Position numbers and translations under genes: made by a program. A stretch of 14,251 bases of DNA from Pleurotus djamor (taxonomy: Eukaryota; Basidiomycota; Agaricomycetes; Agaricales; Pleurotaceae): positions 1 to 14,251 of the forward strand of contig JAPEVF010001079.1 in assembly GCA_029747585.1 (NCBI GenBank). Direction: 5' to 3'. The notes below the pieces were generated by a model, which ran no database searches, was not told where the DNA came from, and saw nothing but the letters and a program-made list of their open reading frames with translations. Below, one piece after another: positions 1-8,813 of this stretch (the stretch's first letter is position 1; the number at the start of each line of letters is the position of its first letter).

Positions 1-78
1 CGTCCAACACACGATCTCGTACAAGGACNGTGGTGGGCAGCGAGGAAGGGGAGTTGGTGTTGGTAGAGGAGAGTGGGA

Positions 79-499
79 GGTGGTTGGTGGCGCGATCGAG
101 AAGGGAGCATTGCGTATGTGGTTGTCCATGTTGAGCGTGACGAGGTGGAGAAGGACATTCCAACCAGGAACGGCCGTTGACAAAGTAGGACAAAGGGCTC
201 GTGGGATGATGTAAGGATGTCGCAGAGGGATAGGTTGCAGATCGTGCGATCGACGAGGAAACATGAAGGAAAGGGAAAGGGTGAGGGAGAGGTGGTTGGT
301 GGCGCGGTCGAGAGGAGATGAGAGTGTCGTGTCTCTGGTTCTGCGCTTCCCACCGAGTGGACCACTGACAGGTACAATGGGCCCGTGACGCCATCACCGA
401 AGACTGTGAGGACGTCGATGAAGAGCAGTCAACGAGGAAACATGAGGGCGTGGGGGAAAGGGAGAGGGAGAGGTGGTTGGTGGCGCGATCGAGAAGGGA
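79..499. repeat. Imperfect tandem repeat array, about 180-210 bp units
   Basis: The motif GGTGGTTGGTGGCGCG, followed by RTCGAGA, occurs at 79, 291 and 472, with diverged copies at about 1663 and 1743. The units at about 240-318 and 420-499 also share an upstream CGAGGAAACATGA block and a GA-rich stretch, so the duplicated unit is roughly 180 bp. The array overlaps the last exon of the minus-strand gene and part of the sequence beyond its stop. On the minus strand one frame encodes a repeated DRATNHL-like peptide. Confidence 0.75.
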
Positions 500-1337
500 G
501 GATCGGCGGCGGCCTGAGCGAACAGCAGCGTCGTGTTCGATGCGAAGATATGCACCGAAAGCGATGCTGGGGAAAGCACAAACAACGGCTGCGACGGAGA
601 GGAGCCAGAGGGTTGCGTAGGTGTCCAAAGATAGAACGAAACGACATCAAATGACTAAGAATAGACCAAAGTAAAGTTAGAAAAAACAGTCGAAGGCGAG
701 GCGGCTGATCAAGATACGTACCAGGCTAAGTTGATAGTCCAGGAACCGAATGTATGGATCGATTCGTGTTTGGAACGTTGGAATCGTGTAGAACGACAGT
801 GATAAAGTATTCGGCCAACTGTGTAACAAGATCACGTCAGCCGAAGACTAAGAGTCCGAGACAAAGTCAAAGTACTTACCCAAGTCCAACATAGCAGCGG
901 TGAAGGGTAAGGCTAATCGCCTGACAGGCTGTCCACAGACGAGCCGCGGTGTCCCGAAGACGAATAGGACAGGCTAGAAGAGAAGAGGTAAGCTGAGTGA
1001 CTAGATATGGAAAACAAGAGATGAAAGACTTACAATGATTCATCGAACGTTCGAAACGACGTCGGAAATGCTNAGACGCGTGCGGACGTCGCAGGGTCTG
1101 GAGGATAAAGACATCAGTGATCAGGACATGTCAAAGATGAGAATGATACGTACGAAGAATAGGGATGTATCCAAGAGAGCAGCTGTGGTCGCAGCTACTC
1201 CAAGACGGATAGGACAGGCTAGAAGGAAACAGGTGAGGTGAGTAGCTAGATATGGAAGGCAAGAGATGAAAGACCTACATTGAGTTGGTGCACGAAACGG
1301 CAACGGCGACGAACGCGCAGTGGATTCAAAGGAGAGT
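394..1337 (-). CDS. Six in-frame exons of an intron-rich gene, function unknown (5' end unresolved)
   Basis: I do not recognise the product. Exons read on the minus strand are 1337-1279, 1218-1154, 1097-1034, 973-880, 818-722 and 654-394. The five introns of 56-67 nt have GTAAGT, GTACGT or GTAGGT donors and CTRAY-like branch sites (CTGAC, CTGAT, CTAAC). Read with one base of offset in the first exon, all six join in phase without a stop for 212 codons, ending at TGA 396-394. Exons 2 and 4 both begin with the residues CPIRL and are duplicates. Exon 2 adds a hydrophobic stretch (GVAATTAALLDTSLFF); the last exon is Ser/Pro-rich. Upstream, another good intron (1389-1338) exists, but the exon before it has a TAG four codons from its donor in the required phase, so the start is unknown. 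N at 1073 falls in a codon reading NAG, which would be a stop if N is T. The unit could also be a decayed gene or a non-coding spliced RNA. Confidence 0.4.
956..1290 (-). repeat. Tandemly duplicated intron plus exon-start module, period 245 bp
   Basis: The stretches at about 958-1035 and 1203-1280 align closely. They share AGGACAGGCTAGAAG, CTAGATATGGAA and AAGAGATGAAAGAC, in that order. Read on the minus strand, each unit is a whole 60-nt intron (1278-1219 and 1033-974) plus the first 15 or so bases of the following exon, CCTGTCCTAT. This is an exon-shuffling type duplication within the gene. Confidence 0.75.
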
Positions 1338-1453
1338 CTAGAGGAGAACTCCATTAGCCAACAAGACAAGTGATAAGAATAAAACTTACGAAGGTCGCGG
1401 CTAAGAATAGAGCGCTGCGGCCGACAATGATGGTGGTAGACGACTTGGTTCCC

Positions 1454-1690
1454 TACACCACACGCGAACGACGTCCCAGCCAGGGTGATGGTTGGTATCA
1501 TCATCATCTTGGGGAACACAAGAGTCGAGAATGTTGACTCTGAGCATGGTCGTAAGGAGGGGAACTAGCGGCCGGAGGGGTGAATGGGTTCGGTTGAGCG
1601 TTGGTGTACGGCTTGAGCTTCATTCCCTACACCACATGCGATCAGCCTTTCAACCAACGTGATGGTTTGTGGCGCGGTCGAGAAGGGTGA
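1454..1690. repeat. Diverged direct repeats in the long exon region of the minus-strand unit
   Basis: TTCCCTACACCACA, followed by GCGA and then GTGATGGTT, occurs at about 1449-1494 and again at about 1622-1667. A shorter direct repeat, GAGAGGTGGGGCATG, occurs at about 1795 and 1833. The stretch 1391-1786 has no frame I can join to its neighbours; it probably holds exon sequence of the decayed unit. Confidence 0.5.
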
Positions 1691-1786
1691 GGAGGGTGAC
1701 AGCCGACGCGATGACAAGGGCGAATCGCGATGGAGAATTGAAGGTGGTTGGTGGCGGCGTCGAAGGCTAAAGCACGACTGCCAATG

Positions 1787-2964
1787 TCACGATGAGAGGT
1801 GGGGCATGAACGAGATGTGGAGATAGAATGCGAGAGGTGGGGCATGGATAAGGTGGCTGGTGTCCCGTGTGGGATCCGTCATTTTTCTTCGGCCAGATAT
1901 AGACGACGTGCCGAATGCGAGGGAGGCGGTGACCAATCCAAGCGACTCGACCACAAAGATACTATAAGCCTGATTATAGAAAGGATGACAAGTCAGCGTG
2001 CAGGATCATTAAGCTCAAAGACACATAAACTTACGAAGATAATGGGTAACACCAGTACGCGCAAGCGCGGATAGGTCCGGGATACACGATGGTGGTGCGT
2101 ATAGATATTCGTAGCCGTGATTAAGGCTCCGCCCTATCCCGACAAGCCACAAGAAGGTCTACAAGAAGATAATGAAAACAAAAGTTAGCCAGGGTCTACA
2201 TGATCAAACAAGGCCTCGTTACTTACAAGAGAGAGCCGATGGGTAGAGACCACTGATGAAAAAAGTATATCTGAGTAGTTCCAATGTCAGTACAGAGAGT
2301 CCAACATGGATGGGAGTACTTACCGATATACGGCGATGGCAAGTGCCAAGGAGAGAGAAAACCCACGAGCGGCGGCCCGATTCCACGACGATCGAGGTAC
2401 TCATGAGCGTTCGGGGCAGCGACAAATGTTCGAGGCTAGCCCATCGGACCGCAGACACAGGAATAGATAATATCTATGAAAGGGAAGGCAAAAAATCAGT
2501 AACGATGAGTCAAAGAGTAGCGCAGACTTACCAATAAAAGGTGCTTCAAGCGACAAAGCCAGAGTTCCTCGATGGAGAGGGTACATCTGGGTAGTAACAG
2601 AGTCAGTACAAGGACACGAACGTGAGTTTGATGACTTACAGAGAGAAACGGCGTTGATGGTAGGAGTAGAGAGAGAACTTGGAGGCGCTAGGCGCTTGGG
2701 CGTTTGCCGTTCAAGTCCCGACGACGTCCCTAAGTAATACAGGGGAAGAAGATCAGCGACAAAGACAAGACGGCAACAGAAGGAGAACTTACTAGAGAGT
2801 CTTGATGGATGTTGAAGGTGAGTCGTCATCGTCGACGAGGATCTGGTCGACGGAGCCCAACGATGAAGGGACGGAGGAGAGGGAGGGAAGGGAAGGGGAC
2901 AGGGGAGAAGGGAGAACGGCCGTGTATGGCGGCGGCACGGAGCAGTAGCATAATGGAGGGTCAT
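1787..2964 (-). pseudogene. Seven-exon spliced unit with broken reading frame, probably a decayed membrane-protein gene
   Basis: A CACCATGAC start at 2964 lies about 40 nt downstream of a TATA box. Exons are 2964-2793, 2729-2640, 2586-2532, 2473-2324, 2270-2227, 2158-2035 and 1969 onward. The six introns of 63, 53, 58, 53, 68 and 65 nt all have exact GTAAGT donors, AG acceptors and CTGAC, CTGAT or CTAAC branch sites. From the ATG the frame stays open through exons 1 and 2 and stops at TGA in exon 3 (100 aa in all). Single exons are open in mutually incompatible phases: exon 4 is open for 50 codons, exon 6 for 41, and exon 7 begins AYSIFVVESLGLVTASLAF, which looks like a membrane segment, and stops at 1787. 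I infer a gene disrupted by small indels, or a spliced non-coding RNA. It probably continued into the exons at 1337-394. Hints of a fungal multi-TM family are too weak to name one. Confidence 0.4.
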
Positions 2965-3002
2965 GGTGGGGGGAAGTTGAGATGGGAAATTGCGAACAGA
3001 GA

Positions 3003-3012
3003 CCTTATATAC
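3003..3012 (-). promoter_or_regulatory. TATA box of the minus-strand unit starting at 2964
   Basis: On the minus strand the sequence reads GTATATAAGG, followed about 40 nt later by CCCCCCACCATGAC at the start codon. A CCAACCATTGG stretch lies just upstream of the TATA element. Spacing suits a transcription start about 10 nt before the ATG. This is a good core promoter by sequence, untested. Confidence 0.5.
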
Positions 3013-3254
3013 TTTTCCAATGGTTGGTCTTGTTGTGGTCCTCCTGAATATTCGAAAATATGATTACTTTACAATAATCAAAGATATCCTCCTCACCCCA
3101 AAACCTGGTTCCCACATCAAGTCATTCGAAGCTTGTTCCCTGAGCGTGTAAGTCCGCAGCGCGAGGCAATGCTGTTGCAGCAAATTGACTGGAAGATTCG
3201 ATCTATATTACCATGATCGAGGCAACGAAGTCCGCCATGGTAGCAGGTACCTTT

Positions 3255-3450
3255 CTTCCTTTCCCCCATCCCCTTCTTCCTCCGTGCCCCCAATTTGTCA
3301 TCTCCCCCAGCACTCTCCTTCACTCTGCAGGTCTTCAGCAATTCTCCCTCCTTCTTCGATGTCCTTCCCTCCTCCCTCTCCTTCTCCCTCTCCCTCTCCC
3401 TCTCCCTTGCCCTATTCTACTACCCTCTCCCCCAGCACTCTGCCTTTGCC
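3255..3450. repeat. Polypyrimidine low-complexity tract with (CCCTCT)n microsatellite
   Basis: The plus strand is almost pure C and T for about 190 bp, with a hexamer run CTCCCT repeated at about 3366-3413. Open frames over it on either strand are explained by the lack of purines, which removes stop codons, so I do not call a protein here. Confidence 0.7.
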
Positions 3451-6415
3451 TCATGGGCTCGCAACATTGCATCTGTAGTCTAAAGCGAATCCGACTCCCT
3501 TTTTCTTTGCCGTCGCTGAGTCTGAATGAACGAGACCTTGTCCTTCGGCCTACGCGAGCCTTCTTCTCCTCGTATGGTCCCCACCATCTTCCGGTTCGTC
3601 TAGCGTACAAAAACCATTGATTGTCTTCTATCTCGTCAACGTATGCAGTGGGTCTCCCGAAATCCATCGCTTTGGAGTGACCCTGGAACGAAGTTCACTT
3701 GACATGTCCTTAGTTCCCATGCTCACCTATTCTCTTCGAGGCCGACTTCTCTGTTCTAGTGCGTCCACATAAACGGATAGCTTCACCAACGTGTAGATAG
3801 CTTCGTAGACTCCCTCAGATATTACGTCTCCCATACCATACAGACGATAGCATCATTTCCATTCTTCTTTGTGTATTTACACGCATTACCACTTTGTCTC
3901 CTGAATCTGTGCTCTATTGCGGTCAGAAAATTAGGCGAAGCCAGTCTAGTGTAGACTCCGAGTGTACCGTCAAGGAATATATACATGATTTTGCGCTTTC
4001 CATCGACGTTGGTGTTGAGGTGATCGCAAATGTACGGTTACCGGCTACCTAAACGCGCCCAATCCATTCGTGTTTCTCATTTGAAACCATCATTCTCCGA
4101 TAGACTTGTATGCTAGCTATGTCACCCCACTAGCTCGAGCGCAGAATGGATCTCAAGACTCTAGAATGGTATGTAATCACGGTGGCCGTTGGCATGCATT
4201 TGGAGGAAGCGCTTACTGCTAGAGGCACGACACGGCTTGATTCGAAATTTCAAGCTGGAACTTGGGCGTTCAGCCTCGGAAATTCTCACATTCAATAAGT
4301 GATAGCTGTTTGTCTTTGGTTCGCTTGGATATGACGAGGTTATAACGGTCGGAAACTGCTCCGAAGGCGCAATATTGCCTACCCCTGTCCCCCTTAAGCA
4401 ACTTGGACTTGGTCGCATTCGCGTTTGGACAACCAAAGACAACCTGGGGAAGTGGAGGATGACTACTTCAGGTGGAGTTAAGTTCTTTCTGAGCTCACGA
4501 TACATTTATGACAGTGCAACATTGGTCTCTCACTTGTGATGCTTGTCCCCCAACACAGACTTGGCACCTTCAGCTCAAGTGCGAAACAGCTCGAAACTCA
4601 ACAAGATGGACTTCATGTGCGCATTCTTATGCCACTTCATATTATATCTATTATAGCTTGTACAAAGGAGTGGACTCATGTCCCAGGGCTTGAGACTCAA
4701 GAGTGGGTAGCCTCATGTTACTTAAATGTGTGTTCAACTCATTGCTCGTTCCGACAGCCTGGACTTGAGCCGCTCATTTCAAGTACTGACCTTGCAAGAT
4801 TCTTACTTCTCATTGGGTTGTGAAAGTTCCAGCCCTCTAATTTATCTTGACATTCCTCACGTTGGACTCGCACAACCCTCTTGTATCCTTCAAACATCAC
4901 CGAACATTCTACGATCCATGACGTCATTCAATCCGTCGAGAAAGGAAAGAGACATTCTACGAACGGAAGCCAACCGCCAACTCCGAAAGGTACCTATGAT
5001 CGGTGCACCGCGCTGCGCACACGAATTCTCAAGTTCTAGGCTAGTGGAACAAGGAAAGAAGTTGATATATTACGCAGCAATATCCACGGCGTTTACATGT
5101 CTAGAACGAAGAGCTTGGATCGAATATGCACAGCCGAGCGATGCCTGACAACAGAATGTGTACCTCTGAAAGAAGAGTGTCATTACGATATATGATGAAG
5201 CTTAAAAATGTTCTGCGTTGAGTCACCCCCCTAAATATTCCCAAGCGAAGGATCAACGGAATATTCCGATCAATCTTGGAAGTAAATCTCTCTTACGAGA
5301 CAGTTGGCGGAGAGCATCATGCCCCCAAGGTGACGGTGGCTGACTCTTGCCCTCCATCTCATCCCATTCCCTCCAAGTCCATGATGCCGCCGGACGACCG
5401 TCATGACCGTTTGACAACCCCACCTCTGTTGACAAGACAAGGTCCAAGTGATTCGACCAAACTTGAGGCAGCCAGCGAACGGCCGGGGTAATGGTGTGTA
5501 CTCCCTCTGAAATCATGCTTGACTCTCGCGCGGACTGATTGTAGATATTCTCCATGAGCACCGCACACATGGGAGCTTGATGTCACCAACAGTTCTCCAA
5601 GGGTCCCGCTCCCTCTTCGACCATGAGTCGGTCCACGACCGATGCAGCTAGCCACAGCGTTACAGCTACCAAGGCTGCAAACTCGAATGACATATGTTGG
5701 TATGTCCTCATTCACCTTCTTGATCGATGGCCCAAAATTATCGAAGCCTGTTACGCCTCTTCATTTAGCTTCGGCTCCGGATGGTCTAGACCTGGAACGG
5801 GATGTGAGGTCTGATGGGAAAGGAAGGATGCTGTTCTTGATGGCTCGGGATGTAGAACGCAGCGGGGTGAGAGCCTGTGTGGGTGTCGAGTGTAGATCAT
5901 GAGTCCCGGACGATCGGTTGGTTTACATGGACAATCACTTGTTATTCCTATAACATATGTACATATCTATAACTCGGGATTAGCATCATTCTTGAATATC
6001 AAGCGGAACCATGACATACCTACTTGAGCTACGAGTAGACTATGCGTCCCCGTCCGAGTCAAAGATCTAGCACAAATGATTAGAGTCCATTCATCTTGAT
6101 ACGGAGGAGATGCAAGTTGTAACCCACTCACCTGANGGGGGGAATGGCGGTACCTGCGTCAACACCAAGCGAACCGTTCCACGAGACAAACCACGGTGAG
6201 CACAAGATTGAACGAGCGCATCCAATGGGAGCTTACCCTTGGACGCGGTGGGAGATATCACGAACAAGCTTTGCCGCATGCAAAGTAACCAAATCCCTGG
6301 TTTCGTCCAAAAAACTCCTCTGAAAACCTCCCAAATATTCATTTCTCATCCGTTCGCTCCCATATTTCGACATCACCCTCCAAGGAACCACTCCTCTTCA
6401 ATTCCATGACGGGCC
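3451..6415. other. Long stretch with no convincing gene
   Basis: Short open frames occur on both strands (longest about 140 codons at 4726-5148 plus), but I see no series of consensus introns, no conserved motif and no coherent start context. A possible small spliced plus-strand frame begins at ATG 5623 with a GTATGT donor at 5701, but no acceptor gives a long continuation. A short hairpin (AGTCTA-GTG-TAGACT) lies at 3943-3957. N at 6136 sits in a G run. This may be intergenic or old decayed repeat sequence. Confidence 0.5.
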
Positions 6416-6936
6416 ATGTGGGGACGGGACAGCAGGACTCCCAATTCGCAATCGAAGGCATCAGACAATGGGTGTGGGAACGAAGAATTAACCAAAGTCA
6501 GCTATGCCTCGCCGTTCCTCCAAAACGAGGTTTTTACGTCTTTATAGTTTTTTGCTGGGAATTCCCACTGTCTCGTGTTGCCATGGATAGGGGGAGTGAC
6601 TGTGACTTTTATTATTATTTGAGCGGAGTTTCAACGTTTTCGCTGTTAGGGGAGGGTTGTGTGGATTAGGATGTACAATAGGAGGTAGTGGGAAGAGCGC
6701 ATAGAGCGTAACGATCGTGTACACAGTAGGTCTGGATGATAGTCTGATGTATGTGCGTGAAAGAAATGGATGGTAAACAGCCCAGACGACCAAGTGGGAC
6801 TGAAATAAGGCTGGGTGGTGAGCATAGGAGCGTGGAATAGGGTGGCTCCTAAGGAAAGAGCGGGAGAAGACCCTCCATCTACGGAAATCTTCCAAATGCG
6901 TCGACAGCGTAACGCCAACATTTGTGCACCCCGATC
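6416..6936 (+). repeat. Dispersed repeat, left copy (direct orientation)
   Basis: This segment aligns with the reverse complement of 11387-12078. Shared landmarks in order are ATGTGGGGAC, CAATCGAAGG, GTGGGAACGAAGAATTAAC, CCCACTGTCTCGTGTTGC, GGAGTTTCAACG, GGATTAGGATGT, GAGCATAGGAG, GAAAGAGCGGGAGAAGA, CGGAAATCTTCCAA and CGTAACGCCAAC. Divergence and several indels (521 against 692 bp) point to an old duplication. I see no clear terminal inverted repeats or target-site duplications, so the class (MITE, solo LTR or gene-fragment duplication) is open. It ends about 75 bp before the TATA box of the gene at 7118. Confidence 0.85.
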
Positions 6937-7010
6937 CAAGATTTATTCATTATTTTGTCGGGGAGATACAGTGTCGAAACCAAGGATACGGTGTAGGGAG
7001 TCATTGGTGA

Positions 7011-7017
7011 TATAAAT
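7011..7017 (+). promoter_or_regulatory. TATA box upstream of the gene at 7118
   Basis: TATAAAT lies 101 bp upstream of the ATG and is followed by a C/T-rich tract at about 7025-7080, a common arrangement around fungal transcription starts. N at 7024 falls just downstream. Confidence 0.5.
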
Positions 7018-7117
7018 GCCTGCNTTTTTTTCGCCTACCCTTCACCCTCACTTTTCCCCCCACCTTTCGTCCTTGTTGTACTCGTCCCCGCCCTCCAATT
7101 CGTATTACGCCGCCACT

Positions 7118-7584
7118 ATGAACTTTGTCCTCCAATTCATCCGCCTCGTCGCAGCATCATTCGTTGCGATTGCTGCACTCCGACTTGCCACGGATTTGAT
7201 CGCCCAGCAGAATCCCGTCATCACCGCGCACTTTACTCTTACGTTGAACGCGACCACGACTGTCTCCAACTCCAATGCCAACTCCAATACCAAATCCAAC
7301 TTCAACTCCAGCATCAACACCTGCGCCCGATCAGGGTGGTCGTCTTTGGACAAGGTCCCTTCAGGTTCCGCTGAGCCGATGACGTCGACAGTAAGCTCTT
7401 GACTTGCATTGGAAGGATGGGATTGGGTAGCTTACTGAAGATTCTGCGGTCGTTATCATAGGTAGAGCTCGAGCAAGGGCAGGAGGGAGAGCTTCCCCTC
7501 CCCGCGTATATGAGGCTATTCCAGGATCCAAGGGTTATTGATCTCCTTCAACACGTCCTCCGATTCTGGTTCGGGGAGGAGTGA
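7118..7584 (+). CDS. Small membrane-anchored or secreted protein, unknown function
   Basis: Two exons, 7118-7390 and 7462-7584, join in phase 0 to encode 131 residues ending at TGA 7582-7584. The intron (71 nt, GTAAGC to CATAG) contains CTTAC and CTGAAG as possible branch sites. Residues 3-28 form a hydrophobic N-terminal segment with one internal Arg (FIRLVAASFVAIAALRLATD), either a signal peptide or a signal anchor. Residues 44-68 are Asn/Ser/Thr-rich with two N-glycosylation sequons (NAT at 44, NSS at 63). The C-terminal 40 residues look folded and amphipathic (AYMRLFQDPRVIDLLQHVLR). A TATA box and C/T tract precede it. I recognise no family. The TGA may be a secondary break, since in-phase exons coding for a membrane helix follow at 7652. 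It lies directly downstream of the left dispersed repeat. Confidence 0.5.
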
Positions 7585-7651
7585 AAAGGTTGGTCTGGTG
7601 CTTGGCATACGCGCCTGAGTTGTCTTGGCTTACCGTCTTCTGCGATTCCAG

Positions 7652-7964
7652 GTGTGGTTTGCCCGTTCGACCGTTTGTATGGTAAGCCACGTCGTGTTGT
7701 CCGGTCTCATTGGCTGGACGCTCAACTTGGGCATTCTCCTTCTAGATACGGGTGAGTTTTTTGATCCTTTTCGCAGAAAGCAACAAAATTACTCACGATT
7801 AACCTCCTCCGCAGTCGAACAAACCTTCTTGATTCTTGGTGGCTATACGGTAAGTGTTTCCTTGACACTCACGCGACGACCTTGACTTATCGTGGACTCG
7901 GGTTTGCTAGCCCGCGTTTGCTCCAACTCTCCATCCAATGTACTGCGTACCCCAGCGATCGTGA
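7652..7964 (+). CDS. Spliced fragment with one transmembrane helix, 5' end unresolved
   Basis: Exon pieces 7652-7751, 7815-7849 and 7911-7964 join in phase to 62 residues ending at TGA 7962-7964. The introns (63 and 61 nt) have GTGAGT and GTAAGT donors and CGCAG and GCTAG acceptors; the first has a TTAAC branch site. The peptide carries a hydrophobic stretch, VVLSGLIGWTLNLGILLL, followed by DTVEQTFLILGGY across the first splice junction. The piece begins right after a CCAG acceptor at 7651 with a CTTAC branch site before it, so it is a downstream exon of something. The best candidate is the gene at 7118, from which it is separated by TGA at 7582 and a weak GTTGGT donor at 7589. Either the two form one gene broken or misread at that stop, or this is an independent relic. 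Confidence 0.35.
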
Positions 7965-8308
7965 CTTTTCTTGAAGGATTTCTTGGATGCGGCGACTTGC
8001 AGGATTGACGAAGCCGAGGAGGGACCAACTTTCAACGTTTCGGCGTCTAGATCCCAGACGTACGGCGTTGATGAACGGTTGAAGCGTGGGGTTCATTTGC
8101 GTGTTGGTTGCTTTGCCGATGACGGATGCTCTGCCGGAGTGGAGGTTGGGGAGGCTGAGTGTCGTTGAACGTAGACCGCAAGCGTGTCGGTTATCGCAGA
8201 GTGTAGCTGTAGCCGACAAGAAATCTATTCCATCTGTGCATATAGTACTTATGTCCATGTCAGCATATGAACTCGAGTCCATTCCGGTAATATGAGTAAC
8301 GGGGGATG

Positions 8309-8734
8309 CTAGTGTGAGCCCAACGTGAGTGATACGAAGAGGCTGTTGGGAACGGAGCATGGTTGACCGGTCATCGATTCGACTGGTGCTTGTTTCGTCC
8401 TATCCGTTGCGGTTGGGGGACGCGTCCGAGTTTTGTGTTCATTCCGCGCGCTCGATGACATTTCCGGAGTGAGTAATCCCATATGGAACCTAGAGCATGG
8501 GATAGAGCATGTTAGCCGACGATTCAACAGGCTTTGATGAAGACGGCGCATATACTCACATTGACAAGAAGCTAGAAAGATGGGGCGGGGGTACGGTGGC
8601 CGTGATTGGCGGGAGAAAGACGCGCTGATCAATAGCACTGCCACTGATGTTGGCGCCGACGCCTTTTTTTCGAACGACTTGCAAGCCATGCTGGTCATGG
8701 GCATAGACGACGTCTGATCGAGATCGATGATCCA
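8309..8734 (-). CDS. Possible two-exon minus-strand gene fragment, unknown function
   Basis: Exons 8734-8560 and 8489-8309 are separated by a 70-nt intron with a GTGAGT donor, a GGCTAAC branch site and a CTCTAG acceptor. Joined in phase they give 117 residues with no stop before TAG at 8311-8309. The first exon begins after a CCTGCCTAG acceptor and has no ATG in this frame, so the true start would lie upstream, antisense to the beginning of the zinc-finger gene, which is unlikely. An alternative model starts at ATG 8704 in another frame, uses the same intron and stops near 8370. No family is recognised; the residues include LQVVRKKGVGANISG. The intron is the strongest evidence; coding is doubtful. 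The longer unspliced minus-strand frame at 7887-8360 shows no supporting motif. Confidence 0.27.
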   Translation of the reverse strand, partial: WIIDLDQTSSMPMTSMACKSFEKKASAPTSVAVLLISASFSRQSRPPYPRPIFLASCQCEYMRRLHQSLLNRRLTCSIPCSRFHMGLLTPEMSSSARNEHKTRTRPPTATDRTKQAPVESMTGQPCSVPNSLFVSLTLGSH

Positions 8735-8813
8735 CTAGGCAGGATCAAGGACCATTGTGGGCCCTACCTCTTACCCACATCCCACTCAAAGCACTCGACT
8801 CACCTCTTCAAAA

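Noticed and set aside
2700..2722. GTTCAAGTCCC resembles a tRNA T-loop.
   Set aside because: The flanking bases do not pair as a T-stem, and no acceptor, D-arm or anticodon arm can be drawn around it; it lies in exon 2 of the minus-strand unit.
2532..2729. Possible resemblance of exons 2-3 to fungal DUF6533-type membrane proteins (pattern with TLSIEELWL).
   Set aside because: The match needs incompatible exon phases and the key residues align only loosely; no family name can be supported without a profile search.
3213..3620. 135-codon plus-strand open frame over the C/T tract.
   Set aside because: Composition (Leu/Pro/Ser runs) follows from stop-free polypyrimidine sequence; similar open frames exist in other phases and no motif or intron supports it.
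4726..5148. 140-codon plus-strand open frame.
   Set aside because: No recognised motif, no promoter signal and no splice support; a frame of this length is expected now and then in 14 kb.
6416..6936. Dispersed repeat as a solo LTR (starts TGTGGGG, ends near GTGCA).
   Set aside because: The ends do not agree between the two copies and no target-site duplication is visible.
7887..8360. 157-codon minus-strand open frame.
   Set aside because: It conflicts in frame with the intron-supported unit at 8734-8309, overlaps the last plus-strand TM exon and shows no motif, so it is not annotated as a gene.
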